Of a stretch of 64,000 bases of DNA, positions 47,148-60,515 are shown piece after piece. A program made the translations under genes and the position numbers. This DNA comes from Rhabditophanes sp. KR3021. Lineage: Eukaryota; Nematoda; Chromadorea; Rhabditida; Alloionematidae. The notes beneath the pieces are model-generated. The model had not been told where the DNA came from and made no database searches. It saw only the letters and a program-made list of their open reading frames with translations. The stretch is taken from the NCBI GenBank assembly GCA_963281155.1, contig CAUJLY010000004.1:4464001-4528000 (forward strand). Direction: 5' to 3'. Positions within the stretch are counted from its first letter, which is position 1; the number at the start of each line of letters is the position of its first letter.

Positions 47148-49829
47148 ATGTTGCAGACAATTATAACATTAGTATTAATATATCAATCATTCAACTTTGT
47201 TGAACCATCTAAACCCCGTATATTCGAACAGGTAAATTATGCAAATTATACAAATTGTACTTATAAACACAGATAAAACGAATTACTATATTATACAATA
47301 AGGATAAATTACTTTATTACATATTATGATGCCTTTTTATTATAGGATCCTAATTCATTATACATCTGCAAAGGTAAATTAGGGGAGTCTGCGGCATGCC
47401 AATGCAAGACAGATGAACATTTGATACAATGTATCAATGCACAATTTGTCCAAACTACTTTGTTTCTTGAAGTAAATCATTATACGTAAGTCAAGTTAAT
47501 TAATTTAAATAAAGAACATTTGGATGTTTAGTGATATTAAGAAAGTTACATTTCATGGCAATAATTTTCAAACTCTTCCCAATGCATCAATTTTCGGCGA
47601 CGTTGTTCACCATAAAATGACGCATTTAAATATTTCAGCTAATTATATTATGGAATTAAATTCAGGTTCACTCAAAGGATTACCGAATTTACGGTGAGCA
47701 TCCATTTTATTAAAAACTAACAGGGAAGGACAAAAAATGTGAATTAAAAGTGGGTATCAAAATATTAAATTAATCATCTGAAGCCATATTAAGATCAAAC
47801 ATCCTTTTGACCAAGATGTCACCAACAGCACAGGTATTGGCATAATTGACGAGATAAACCTCGGGTAAACACCATTTTCTATGCTCGCAATTGGGGCTCT
47901 GTCTCTTGAATCTTTCAGCTAAAATAAACTTCAAGTTTTCAGCTAACTCGTTGGTAGAAACGGGAAGCCTGAAATGGAGTGTTTCTGCTGGATGGGTTCT
48001 TATTTAGTCCATTCTGCCAAACAAATCACCATTATTCGAGCACGTTTGAACTTGCTGAAGTGATGGTAGTCCTATCATCTTTTTCAGATTCACCGATATA
48101 AAACACATCTTCATCTGAGCTTCCATGGACGGTGATAACAATATGCATAGGAGAAGTAAAAATACAACCTCATATAAGATTTTTTGACGTTGCTTTACAT
48201 GGAATAACGCAATCGTATCAGTATTACTTAATCCGAAGCCGTTAAATAGCCTGCAAATATTATCAAAGTATCTTAAACTCGTACCATCATCTAATTGTTC
48301 TTCACAATACACCTGATTGAAGCAAATGTAGTGAACTAGTTCTTTTTTAAACCCGAGCACTTTACTTGGGTTGACAAATGCATCAGCGAACTTAGATGTC
48401 ATCTGAAACTCCTTTTCAATTGTATCCATATAAGCGTATACTTTGGCCGGTTTCTTTCTAACCACTTCTCATGTTCAGTCAAAGAAGAATCGTCATTTCT
48501 TTAAGCAAACTAAATAAAGGTCTTGGTTGTGGAGGCTTGTCTGGAACTAAAAGGAATGATCATTATTTAAAATGTTTAACTTACCTTCAACTTTGGCGTC
48601 TCCCTTGCTTCCAACAGACAACAATGCTTCGTCAACAATAGGTGGCTCTTTCCCTGACGGCTCGTAACTTAACTGTTTCATCCCAATAGATAAAGAAATG
48701 TCATCTTTATTTCTTTTTAGACGTTTTTTGTCCTTACTTCCATCCATGGCTTAAGAGCAGTTTGAGTGAGCGGACAACTAAAATAAAGAGACAATATTAG
48801 TAAACGTCATAACTTAAATAACAGTATGAATACACTGAAAACACCGACAAATTTAAACATAACTAATATTAAAAGATATTTTTTTAAGAAGAAACCTTCG
48901 GCATATAGTTGCTTCAAAAATGTAATACAATACTTAACTAACAATTTTAGGGTATTAGATCTTAGTAATAATGAGATTGTACTGAAAGAAAAGGACATCG
49001 ACTTTTTAACCTTTTTGCCGCGGCTAGAAGAAGTATGTTTAATTTATTCCTTTATATTTATCTGTCTGCAAATTTACACCTAATTAATTATTCATAGTAA
49101 TAATTTCAATTAGCACATTGTTAGACAAGTAAAGACTGTAAAGAGAAACTTTTGATAAAATCAAAATGATAACTTGTATTTTTTCAGTTATACTTGAGGA
49201 AAGCATTCATCTTTAGGTCTAATCATACCAAGCAATTTGATCTGATGATGAAAATGTTCAGGAAAGCAAACTTGGTCAATCTAAAATACATTGACCTTAG
49301 CTATAATTTCTTTTCATCTTTGCCATATGACCTAAGTTGTCCATTTCCATCCCTTCAATACATAAATCTCGGGCAAAATTTGCTAGAGACAATCAAAATG
49401 AATTCAAGTTGCTTAAGTAATATACAAACATTGGATCTAAGTAGAAACTCATTCAACTCATTAGACAAAAATTTGACAAAATTTGCAGATAATTTGCCAG
49501 CTCAGTCTCTGATAATAAGAAGCAATTTCTACTGCGATTGCAAAAGCATCGAATACATCAAATGGATAAGGGCAACAGATGTTGTAAGTTTAAAACAATT
49601 AATTTTTAAATAAATGGTCTACTTTTAGATTCGTGAAAAAAATATCCTTAAATGTTTTAGGTCTTCCCCAGCAGAATATAGCGGTTCGCGAATTATGGAA
49701 GTTCCATTGGATAAATTGGACTGCACTTTGTCATTATACAATATTAACGCCGGTCATCGCCATTTCTCCTCTATGTATTCTTTCAGTTTGGCTATATTGC
49801 CTGCTCTTTTTATATATTTATATCTTTGA
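47148..49829 (+). CDS. Secreted or membrane-anchored leucine-rich-repeat protein, 354 aa
   Basis: Exons 47148-47231, 47346-47485, 47532-47693, 48951-49032, 49188-49583 and 49629-49829 join in phase (355 codons). An N-terminal signal peptide (MLQTIITLVLIYQSFNFV) is followed by a Cys cluster (CKGKLGESAACQCKTDEHLIQC) resembling an LRR N-cap. LRRs follow: VTFHGNNFQTLPNASIF, LNISANYIMELNSGSLKGL, LPNLRVLDLSNNEI, YIDLSYNFFSSLP, YINLGQNLLETI, TLDLSRNSFNSL. The LRR C-cap reads NFYCDCKSIEYIKW ... LKCF ... LDC. The extreme C-terminus is hydrophobic (FSLAILPALFIYLYL), a membrane or GPI anchor. It resembles trophoblast-glycoprotein-like surface LRR proteins, but orthology is unclear. The 1.26-kb third intron contains a broken gene on the opposite strand. 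Confidence 0.88.
47770..48747 (-). pseudogene. Broken gene nested in an intron of the LRR gene
   Basis: Coding-like sequence runs leftward from an ATG at 48747 (MDGSKDKKRLKRNKDDIS). A normal-looking intron with GTAAGT donor and TTTTAG acceptor (48547-48594) leads into VPDKPPQPRPLFSLLKE. Then the frame breaks: TEHEKWLERNRPK is in another frame, and KVYAYMDTIEKEFQ in a third. The segment 48007-48465 is then mostly open (ELVHYICFNQVYCEEQL, RYFDNICRLFNGFG). An in-frame TAA at 48004-48006 separates it from a final open segment ending at 47770 (THPAETLHFRLPVS, NELAENLKFILAERFK, VYLVNYANTCAVGDILVK). At least two indels and one stop indicate a pseudogene, although uncorrected assembly errors could mimic this. 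The retained intron rules out a processed copy. Family not recognised. Confidence 0.6.
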
Positions 49830-49851
49830 TATGTTTGTCATGTTTGTATAA

Positions 49852-49857
49852 AATAAA
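49852..49857 (+). terminator. Poly(A) signal AATAAA of the LRR gene
   Basis: AATAAA located 22 bases after the stop codon of the LRR protein gene. Confidence 0.45.
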
Positions 49858-50762
49858 TTTATTATTTAAATGCACAATCTCACTTTTTCATTATAAAACC
49901 TCTCAATATCACAATTAACTCTACCCATTAATTGGAATAAATTCAAACGAGCACCTATTTACATTGGTTTGAATTGTTTGTTGTTTTATGAGGAAACAAT
50001 TGTTTGTTAACTGTCACTTAAAGAAGAAAATGCTTTATTGTGTGATTTATGGCATTATGTTTACAAACATCCTGTATTATATTGTTGATAAGTCATCATC
50101 TTACTATAAAAGTAAACAAATGATCCAAACATATTTATGAGGATCAATTGTACATACATCAACAAAAAACTTTTTTGCCAAACCAAAATATGCATTTACT
50201 ATAGATAGATATTAAAGTTATTCTATTTTAAAAAGTAAAGAATACAATATTTTATAAAAGCTTTTAATTGACCACGTAACATAAACAACAGTAATAGTTC
50301 ATTTATAAATAAATGCATAGCATAAGATGTGCACCATCAGCAGTAAATGATTTTAGAGATGCTTATTCTTTTTTATTGACTTTCTTATTTATTTTGTTAT
50401 TAATAAATAGTGTATAGCAAGACAAATGATGAAAGTATATTATCATTCAAAGGCGTCAAAAATTATTTACATGTAAGTGTTAAAAAGAAATTATCAAAGA
50501 TATGAACAAATAATTATGATATACTGTAAGGTTAAAAGCTCTTAAAAATTCATCTAATTGTTGTCGATCATGACGCTTCCCCAACAATTTGCCATCCACA
50601 TTACTAGTATATTAGTGTTTTGGAGAAAACATCAAACTTTAAAAATGCTAATCTAGTACATTATTCATGAATGGAAGTTGAAATATACATATGGTTATGT
50701 AATCCTGAGTTGGATGAAAAGTGTCACGCATTACTTTACTTGACTGTAAATCATCTTTTTTA
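49858..50762. other. Convergent intergenic spacer, no gene seen
   Basis: AT-rich 3' regions of the LRR gene (+) and the membrane-protein gene (-). Nothing recognised. Confidence 0.4.
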
Positions 50763-51440
50763 CTAGCAATCACTGTTAGTTGTTCGAGATCTAGCGGTAT
50801 CATCAATTTGTATTAGACCATTATGATTAGCCGATACCTTAACATAAGTGTTTTCTGATAGAGCTGGCATAGTGGCGGCAGGATCTTCTGTGTCAAAGAC
50901 AATTCTATTACGTTCCAGCCGTCTTCTCCTTTTACAAGATCCGATTAGTGAGCAGATTATGCATATGACAAGCATTAAAACAATGACAATTAACAAAAGA
51001 GCGGCAGCTATTAAAGGTGGAGATGTTGATATCCATTGCCCAATATTTGATTTTTCAATGGGCTTTAATCTCAAACATTTGAATAAGATATCTTGGGGAT
51101 AGTCAGTTTCGTCTTCTCCAAAACTCAGTGAAGCTGTTACTTCGCTGCAGGGGAGCGCACATTTCAATAAGCATTTTTCTCGAGATCTGTAATAAACTTC
51201 ACCTAAAATAAAGAAAGAGTGGGAAATAAGATAATTGATGGGTATGATTAATTATTTACGTGAAGGTAATGTGCGAGACCTAGGTCTATCACTATTATAT
51301 GCTGCTTGATGGGTCCTGTAATCTTGATCTTGTTGGTTTCTTCTATTGACATATCCACTTTCACCATTCACAATTGAACAACTTTGAATTATAAAGTAAA
51401 ATAGACTCAATATGCCACAATATTTACTAATCCACGCCAT
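50763..51440 (-). CDS. Single-pass membrane protein of unknown function, 205 aa
   Basis: Exons 51260-51440 and 50763-51202 join in phase. It has a signal peptide (MAWISKYCGILSLFYFIIQ, then SCSIVNGES) and a polar Arg/Gln-rich segment (VNRRNQQDQDYRTHQ, RPRSRTLPSR). A Cys-containing ectodomain follows (EKCLLKCALPCSEV, LFKCLRLKP). Next come one strong transmembrane helix (PLIAAALLLIVIVLMLVI), a basic stop-transfer (CKRRRRLERN) and a cytoplasmic tail with ENTYVKVS. The layout is type I. The C-K-x-C-x3-C pattern resembles short disulfide modules, but I recognise no family. An in-frame GTG at 51467 is not needed for the signal peptide. Confidence 0.75.
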
Positions 51441-54400
51441 TAAAAATATAAAAAATAAATGAACCACAAAATGGTTTGGACGTTGGGCAGCCTTTGTTTG
51501 GTATTCTGAAAATAATACATAACTTTTAATATTGAAGATAATGAAAAGTTTATACTTATAAAATTGCCACTAAACGCGTAAAAACCCAAAAGGCCTAAAT
51601 TTTGGAAAACAATACAACATCTCGAACCAATATATTGTTCTCCATTTTTAAAAACTAAGAGACATCTAAAGTTAATTAGAAATGAATGATATGAGGAAAA
51701 AGAAAAGTGAGTGAGTAGTCCAAAAGTATATTATATGTATATGTAATATTATAACAACAAACGTACTCAATATGGTTATTTTAAATTTATCCTTAAATAA
51801 GTACAGGAATAACTTAATTTGCACATAATCATTATTATTAATATTGCTAATATTATTATTTAGAAAATAAATATAATTTTAAAATTAAGGATGAATGAGA
51901 AAGATATTTTAAATGAGTTAACAAAAGCCAACCGCAATGAGCGATGTTGTTTTATCTCAAAGTTGAATTAATTTTTTAGTGGCCGAATAGTGTTAATTTG
52001 ATGACTATCATTTTGTGAGTAGAAATATCTAAAAATCAAATGTTGATGCATCACTTATGACGATAGCAAAAATCTTTAACATGGTTTTCTTCCCCTTTTT
52101 TTAAACAAAGTGCATGAGTAAACTATACTATACCGTCTTACAAAAATACATATATTAAAAATGGTATCGTTCATTCTATAATTGCAATTTCAAACACCTA
52201 AAATAATGGCTTTAATAGTATAGTAGAGGCAAAATTATGACAATAAACACATTAAGAATGTGAGGCAAGTCAAACTGTATAATAAAGCTGAATAACGATC
52301 TTAAAAATTTAATACAATCTATTTACTAGTCACTTCTGCTCAATAAAGTTTTTCATTACATAATATGCTAAAGCTGGGCCTGATCAGTGGAAAAGTACTT
52401 TCTAAAACTCACTCACACATTATTTAGATAGATGATACTGGTCTGTGTTAGTTGGGAGATAATAAATTGTTTCCTTATCATTTTATAATAGACACCTACT
52501 GGAATAAAGTTAAAAAGATAACAGGAATAGAAACGACCTGAAATCAAGGAATGCTTTTATATGCATACGCGTGGCATGTGTCATCAAAGATATTTTGATT
52601 AATAATTACTTTAAGCAAACATACTATTAATGATCAAGAATAAAAGTTATTGGCCAGATCTTTTGTTAGTTGCGAAGTAAGTGGGGCTGACTCGTGTCGA
52701 GTATTATACCAATACATTAGATCTGGCAACATAAAGAATTTTCCTCGTCCTATAAACCTTTTTCTACTGCATACATTATTTTAATAAGGAAAAGTAACGA
52801 ACAGTCTATAATACGTTCTAAACTAACATTTCTTTGGTCATAGGCGTGCTTTTTGAGAAACTGATTCATTCCAAAGTCGCTAACACCCCCTTCATATTAG
52901 AAGCAACCAAAAGTAAGACTTATAATTGGAAGTAAAATAAACTACATTAATTATGTGTTTGTTTTAAACCCGACATTAAAAGAAATCTCTTATTTTGTAA
53001 ACAACTTACACCTGATAACTCTTTCTTTCGGAGCTTTACCATTTAGTGTGCAATAAATCGAATTACATCACAAATATAATTGAAATACATAAAAGTCAGC
53101 ATCCCCTTAAATTTAAGATGGACTTAAAAAAGGTTGAATTCAACATACGGACAAAGAATGGTGGATAAATTGATAGATAAACTGATAGATATGTGTTGAA
53201 TTAGCTACAATTAATTTTTGAAACACATACATATAAATACAATATATTAACGATAGATGGATTTAGGATGTGAATAGTATGCATATTATGCATTCATGGT
53301 ATCTTAGGATTACTCTTGAAGACGTAAATAAGCCATTAGAGTATAGTAAAATAGTCATAATATAATGAAGTGCTTTAATAATGTTTAGAAATACCGAATC
53401 GACAAGTGTTTATAAAAACTGTACTAGCCAGGATAAACTAATAGAATTGCATAACTTGAAAAGCAAATAAAAAACGAATACTGGACCATTTAAGAAGTAC
53501 ACTAAACCTCATTATTAGTTCTTATCTATTTATTCTTTACAGCATTCATTGTCTTTTAGCTTTCTTTAAGATAATAAAGTATGGTTGGTTGTTAATCTAA
53601 TAATGTATCATCATCCAAAAACATATTTTAAATCTGCAAATCACTTTGTGGCAACATCAATCAACCCATTAATCATCTACTAGCAACTTATACCAATTTA
53701 CCAATTGTAATAAAGTGAGTACAAAATGTTATTATTAAACTTTTTTAAAACAAAACATATGCTTGGTAGTAACAATTATAAATGCGTTATACCAATCAAA
53801 ATCAAAGAAAATGTTGATTGATATAACAAAGTGAGCATTTAGCATTTTTTTCAAATGCAACAAAATACAAGTAAATTAAAATATTGTTCAGATATATCGG
53901 CACAAACTTATAATAGAGCTTTTATAACTCTCAGAATGTATATTTTAATTTTGGAATATATAATTTAGATAATTTAAAATGTACTTTGTGAGAAGAATAT
54001 AGGAATAGGTAACGAAAAAATGTATTAATCAAAGAATAGTCAAAGTTGGCAAAAGTACAATGGTGGTATAATTATATTATACGATGGGATCCTCATTTGT
54101 TAAATTTATTTCCCATTACTTATAACATGGATATTTTAGTCATATGTGAGGAATGAAAAAATGGGCATTATACCGACAAATCACTTTTAAACTTAACATT
54201 CTTTTTATTTACACCACAAATGTATATTTGGTTATTTGTTTGACTTTAATAAATTATTATCCTAATAAGCGAGTAAATTTAAGAAAAAGCATGATAAATG
54301 ATTGCCATAAAAATAATTATTATTCTCAAATCAACTTATTATTTGGAGTGAAATGCAATTATTTTTTGTTAAAGTGTCAATATCGAAATAATTTATTTAC

Positions 54401-55541
54401 TAAATTAGTCTTAAAAATAATTGTCTTAACCAAAATATAGACAGTCGGCAAGAAGTATTTATTTTAGATACCAAAACATCTAATTACTCAAATTGTGTAA
54501 AAGTGTTTAAATAAGAAGTTTTAATTGGTAGTTGGCACTTATTTTGGTTTATATAAAAATGATTTATATTTACCTTATATAAGTTCCTTCTTGTCGGCAT
54601 AAGTCTTTATTTATACATAATATCACCTCAATTGTTGGACAATAGAAAAAGCTTCAATAAATAATATACACTTACAACCTGGACTTTTCTATTGTCGAGG
54701 GATATATGGTAACAATTTTATTTTTACTTTCCTTTATTCATTCAAATGAACAAAGTGAATGAATTTTGATAAAAATGAGAACATATATGGAAATGTATCC
54801 AGGCTTGGTACAAAATACAAAAGCAATAAATAGACACTATATATGGTACAATATAAATAAATTCATTTTGACATTAATTAATAGAATATATGTATTTACG
54901 TATTTGTTTAAAAAATTGAAATTAAAATGACAGAATGAGTAGCATTATGTGGCAGATATACTAATTTAAGACCTTACAAAGCAATATCAAAAATCGTTTA
55001 TTTGAAAGGGATATGCATCTTAAGATGTTTTAATTTGCGTTATTAAAAGATTTTAAGGTTTAAAAGATTAGCAAAACCAAGTTGTATGATTTATTTATGC
55101 CAACTCCATTTTAATACAAGAGATGTTGGCATTTTCTAATTCAAACTTAATTCATGAATCATTATTTTAATCAAACTATTATTTATGTTTTCATCAAACT
55201 TTTATTAAGCTTTTAATCATATTTTGATCAGAGTTCTGAGGTAATGTTGATCAACTTTATATATGTGTTTTTTAAAATTTTATCTAAAAAGTGATTGTTT
55301 ACTTTGAGATAATTGGTATAATTTGCTTTAAGTAATTTAAAATACGGAAATTCTTTTATTATGACAATTATAAACTTTTTTTAAACTAATCTTTTTTAAA
55401 ATTTGTTTACAACACAATAAAATACTTTGTGGTCTTGTAACGATTTGCCAGCTGGACACATACAAACTGTACAATTATATGCATTTGTTAGTATTAGAAT
55501 ACCTAGCTATCACAACGTGGCCTAATTGATATTACAGCGGA
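51441..55541. other. 4.1-kb AT-rich intergenic region
   Basis: No gene, RNA or mobile element recognised. The 95-codon frame at 54153-54440 is Asn/Lys/Ile/Leu-rich as expected of random AT-rich DNA. ATTACAG at 55531-55537, just before the ATG of the next gene, looks like an acceptor. Confidence 0.4.
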
Positions 55542-58500
55542 ATGAATTCAGGAATTTTAACTAATTCGGATAAGGAAAATCCCTCGCCGTTACTTTTGCA
55601 ATGCATCAAGGAAGGAAGAGTGGACGTACTAAAATCCATGTTAACTCAATTAGGTATGTAAATTTAAATTCTTAGCCCTTTTAATTGGATTTTAGAGAAA
55701 CAAAAAGATTACCTAAAAATATTGGATGGGCCTCACGATGAAGCTCCATCATTGTTGCATTATGCCGTCACATTAAATAATGTTGATGCTGTACGAACAT
55801 TATTGTCAGTTGGATCCTCACCTTGTATCCAAAACGATGCTTCAAAAACTGCCTACCAGTGTTCTACAACACCATCAATCAAAAACGCCTTCGTCCAAGA
55901 CCTTCTACAGGCCACTGCAATGTCAAAGTAAATTATTACAAATAAGTAACTAATTTTAAATTTTTATAGTTCAAGCAAAGTACATCGCTTAATTGCATCA
56001 GGTGAAAATTTGTATCATAGTAGTCAAAAATTTATGTAAATGTTTATATCAAATTAACACGATTATTAGCATGCAAAAAGTCTTGGAAGATTAAAGCAGC
56101 GACCTCGTCATTTCGTTCTAGCAACATCTGATAGACAATTCCAAGCGATGGATTGCCAGAGTCACTGTTGGTGTTCCCATCCCTGAAGTAGTCTACGAGA
56201 ATTGCTTCAATATTGCCAGCAAGTTCTTCTGTAGCATAAGGCATATGAAGAATTATCATTTCTTCTGGAGAATCAATGACTTGTTTTATGGTTCCTTCTT
56301 TGTCCGTTAACACTTTATCCAATTCAACTGATTGGTTGTAGACATCACACTCTCTTGCACCTACATTCAAGCCATCAAGCTCATTTTTGATTCACTCAGC
56401 ATCATAATTGTCGTTGAATGCCTCAGCTGCCATTATCCATCTTAACCAGTTTCCTTGACTTTTCTTCAATACTGACTTGACTCATAGGTTGACTCAAAAC
56501 AATGTCAGTTGCCTCTGCATCTTCTTTTCATTTTATTCCTAGCTTTCTCTTCGATTATAGAATAAGTAACACCAATGAGAGTGCGGTGTTGTTGCTACTA
56601 AAATTAATAAGTAATTAAATAAGAGCATAAACATGGAGACACCTAACTATCTTTCAGCTATATTCATATTCTGAATGTGCAAAGTATCAAAGAATAGTTG
56701 ATATACAGCCACTGTAGTTCAAACACTTATTAAAAAATATAAAGAGGGGATCCAAAACCAAACTATTTTTAACGTCTAATTATTTATCAGGTGTTTCTGT
56801 CAATTCATTTGACTCTGAAGTGACCAAAAATACACCTTTGCATTGGGCCGCAAGCTTCGGAAATGAGGAAATTGTGAAAGCAATTTGCGATAATTCGGCA
56901 GATATTAATTGCCGCAATTCAAAAGTAATTATAAAAAATAAGAGCGTATAATTATAAATTTCAGGGTCAAACGCCTTTGCATGATGCTGTAAGACGAGAA
57001 GAAGAAAGCATTGTTAGATTGCTGGTCAATTTAGGAGCTGACATTCATATAAAAGATGAAAAGAATAATGAATCCCCATTCGAGATTGCAAAGGCTAAAA
57101 ATTCGTCTCTTGTTGCCATAATGTCTTTGAGTGATGTAAATGAACAATTAAAGAATCAGCAATTAAGTGAAGAAGATCAATTTGATACCGCTTCTATAAT
57201 ATCAACTGATGCATCTTTTACTTTCAACAACAATACAAATGAGTGTATGGATAACAATGATTATGTTAATACTAAGATTGAATCGTGGACTGATTTATTA
57301 TGGCCTAAGCCTCAGTTCTTGCAAATTGAAAAGGGATCCTCCATTTTATTTCCAAAAGACAATAGAATGAAAGTCTACTTCTCGAGCAATTCGGAAGGAT
57401 CTCCAAGAAAAATGATGCAAATTATCCAAACTGTATCTTCGGTACTAGCTTCAGTTAACTTGGAAATTGAATATCGTGGTCACGAAGTCGTAGATTCTTT
57501 ACTCGAGGGAAGGATTGTTTGTGGAATATACGATATCGGGAAAAAATGTTCTTATTCATTGACAGTAAGTGAATCCGGGATAGAAATTTACGCGAATACC
57601 TATGCGGGTATTAAGTATGGATTCTGTACACTCTGCCAAATATTTAGACTCACGGATAAACCAATTACTGTTGCCAATGATAATAAATTTATGTCCATTT
57701 ATGAGTCACAACAAACTTCTCCATTAAATAATCAAAGCATGGTTCCACTCAATTTTGTTCGACAAATTCCATGTTTGGTTGTGAGAGATTACAGTGAATT
57801 GGAAATCAGAGCTATTTCTTGCGATTTCTCTGGATGCAAAATACTGACCACTGAATCTGTACTACAAATTGCAACACGTTTAGCTTACGTAAAAGCCAAC
57901 TACCTGTTCCTTAATTTTGAAGGTAATATCATAATTTAAGAAGTTAACAAGTTTTTAAAACCCTTTTCAGTTAGAACCACTGATTCGTACATACTTCCAT
58001 ATACCAATTCTCAGATATTCCAAATGACACAAGTGTGTGAGGAACTATTTATAACATTAGTTCCGTCATTAGATTTTCAGACCAGCTCAATAGAATTAGA
58101 AGACGCAAGACAGTTTATTGAACAATTTTTGGACGATTTCCCTTTGCAACGAGAGGTGGCATTTGGTGAAAACATAAGTAAAATTCTACTACAGAATAAA
58201 ACACTCTTGCATGCAATTTCAAAAAGAGTAAAAAAAGTATTTCTGTCGATTGAACTTTTGGAAAACAACATTAATCAAATTAACGCATTGCCGCCTTATT
58301 GCATCCTATCCTTAGAATGCAAATATCCATTGGATATAGAAAACAAATTATCTGCCAGGGTGAATATTATTCTACGTCATTCAGTAAGCGATGTTGGCTT
58401 TTTAACCGCATCCCAAGAGTCCATTGCGAAACAAGCATTGTTGTTGCAGAAATTATCTTCGAAGATGTTTGTGTTAGGTAGGTCAATTTTTATTAAAACA

Positions 58501-59321
58501 ATTATTCACCAAATATTTATAGGAACAATTATATGTGATTTGTCGACTGGAATTGAAATCATTCCACCATGCTTCTCTTATATGTCTCAAATTTCATCAG
58601 TAGGTCTAAGCTGGAACAAGTCACTCGATTTTAGAAGATATTCATTCTTGATGGCAAGAATTACGGCAGAACATATTCTATTAGATGGAAATTTGGGTGT
58701 TTTGTTCGAACAAGCTATGCTATTAGGACGTGTCGAACATGAAATTACCAAATATTCAATTGGCCAAAACAAACTATCGGGTGTGGGTCAATCAATGCCA
58801 AAAAATGTTATATCAATTTTTGTGGAAATCTTATTGAATCCTGACAACATCCGTCTCGAAAGACTGACTCCTCAAATATTTAAAAGAGCTACCATAGAAT
58901 GCAAAAAGTCTCTTAGATGCCTCAAAGAGTCCCAGTATCTACTTCACAATAAATATGACCTTGCTTTGACTTTAACCGAAATTACAGGTATGGTTGATAA
59001 AGAGATTAGCAACAAAAATATTTATTATCATTTTCAGGTATCGCAAGACTTCTTTTGTTACTTTCTACTATTGGTCAAAATTTGACTTTGTATGGTGGTA
59101 ATGACACTGGTAATAAGAATGTTCTTAGTGTTGGATTATTACCTTCAAACGTCAGAACAGATATGGCCAATAGCCTCCTCGATATCAGACAAAAATTCCA
59201 ATTCACGTGGCTTTCAAGAAATATGGCTATTACTCTTCCAAACAGTCTTAAAATATTTGACAATTTGTTCCGTGCTTTGTTACCAAAAGATTTGCAAGAC
59301 TATAGTAAAATGGTATTGTAA
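55542..59321 (+). CDS. Ankyrin-repeat / GH20 hexosaminidase-like fusion protein, 907 aa
   Basis: Eight exons, 55542-55653, 55696-55927, 55970-56001, 56791-56924, 56965-57922, 57971-58477, 58523-58987 and 59038-59321, sum to 908 codons in phase. The N-terminal 210 residues hold ankyrin repeats (SLLHYAVTLNNVDAVRTLL, NTPLHWAASFGNEEIVKAI, QTPLHDAVRREEESIVRLL). An acidic linker is followed by a region like the GH20 N-terminal and barrel parts: YSLTVSESGIEIYANTYAGIKYGFCTL, QIFRL, then VVRDYSELEIRAISCDFSG and LATRLAYVKANYLFLNFE-type sequence. I see no G-G-D-E catalytic pair where expected, so it is probably a non-enzymatic GH20 fold or too divergent to read. There is no signal peptide, so it is cytosolic or nuclear. 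A broken gene on the opposite strand sits in the third intron. ATTACAG ends 4 bases before the start. Confidence 0.85.
56044..56560 (-). pseudogene. Broken gene in an intron of the ankyrin/GH20 gene (copy 1 of a dispersed pair)
   Basis: The 108-codon open segment 56044-56370 ends properly (ALIFQDFLHANNRVNLI, then TAA) and contains MIILHMPYATEELAGNIEA and DYFRDGNTNSDSGNPSLG. Its coding sequence continues upstream as MAAEAFNDNYDAE, a TGA stop, then IKNELDGLNVGARECDVYN, with a further frame break before that, so the gene is disrupted. A relative with much of the same sequence lies on the other strand at 63217-63682. The family is not recognised; the protein is acidic and soluble-looking. Confidence 0.6.
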
Positions 59322-59523
59322 CCTAACTATTATGAAAAGAACTGTTTATAAATAATATATTATTTGATAAAATAACCACTTTATAGTTGTACTTATAATA
59401 AACATACACATTCAATACAAAGATCAAAATACATATTTATGTTTAAAAAATTAGTTTTATGGAAAAATAATTTATAAAATGGGTGGTGGTAATACTTGAC
59501 ACATGTTAAGTTAAAGGATTGCA

Positions 59524-60122
59524 TTACTGATTATTGGCAATACAATCGCGAAGTTCTTGTGGGCTAGCCTTGGCTTCGTGTTCCTTTTTAGTCTCTTTAG
59601 CAATGTTAGTATTATTATCTTCCTGCAACAAGTTTTTTTCCATTTCAACCATTACATCAGTTGCTGACTTGAAGAAGCGACCTGGTCTAAAAACAATGTG
59701 ACGATTGATCAAACCCATCTAAAAATATTCACATTTATCAAAATTAATTTACGTTGTCAAAATATAAAATTTACACTGTTGATTGGATATAAAATATGCA
59801 TATGCAGATGTTTAACGGATACCATTGGTGGTTGATGAAATCCAACTCGCAGCATGTCTTCAACAATGTCTGCCTCACCTTCATCTTTTAGAATTGCGCG
59901 TAAATATGCCCGTCCTAGAGACTCCATTGATTTAATAAGTTCAATGTCAGAAGCCTTAACATCGGTGATCTTGGAGATGTGTGTTTTGCTGATGACTAAG
60001 TAGTGATGTTTAGCATGTGGCTTGATATCCTTGATAACAACAAATTTGTTGTTGGCTTTCAAGATACTTTTGTCAGTCTTTTGTGCAATATCACAAAACA
60101 TACAATCAGCAACGTTTTCCAT
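59524..60122 (-). CDS. hint3: HINT3-type HIT-domain nucleotide hydrolase, 180 aa
   Basis: Exons 59775-60122 and 59524-59718 join in phase 0. The N-terminus has CMFCDIAQKTDKSIL, typical of HINT proteins, then VIKDIKPHAKHHYLVISKTHI, and the active-site histidine triad VKHLHMHILYP (H-x-H-x-H, residues about 106-110). Exon 2 starts MGLINRHIVFRPGRFFKSA, matching the C-terminal part of HINT3, and ends in a charged tail. HINT3 enzymes hydrolyse adenosine phosphoramidates and acyl-AMP; human HINT3 has 182 residues. An acceptor-like CTTTATAG lies 5 bases before the ATG. Confidence 0.95.
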
Positions 60123-60515
60123 TATTCTATAAAGGTATCAAATGTATTGTGAATGATGAACAAAAAGAAATGCGGTAGATAAATATTATTATGTACAAAA
60201 TAGCTACGTTTTTAATATGACATAAATATGAATGACAAAGAAAAGAACAATTCGACATTTTATATCACATAAATAGAAATCAAACGTCAACTAATTGACA
60301 TGCAATTTCCTCATTTAGTAGCATATTATTGGAAAAAATATCTAGTCACAGAAGTTTATTCTAATAACATTGCAAGCACGTCCCAACCCGATGTGTATTA
60401 TATTTAGTATATCAAAATATATTGATTGCATCAAAAATAAAAGCCTGACAAGCAATAAAGAAATATTTTATTCAAAAAATTAAATTTAAAAGTAACAATA
60501 AATTCGAAATATCAA
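60123..60515 (-). other. Spacer between PUF60 and HINT3
   Basis: Contains a minus-strand poly(A) signal (TTTATT on the given strand at 60467-60472) for PUF60, followed by AT-rich sequence leading to the HINT3 start. No coding region. Confidence 0.45.

Noticed and set aside
54153..54440. 95-residue ORF in the 4-kb spacer
   Set aside because: Composition is that of random AT-rich DNA; no motif, no splice context, no start context.
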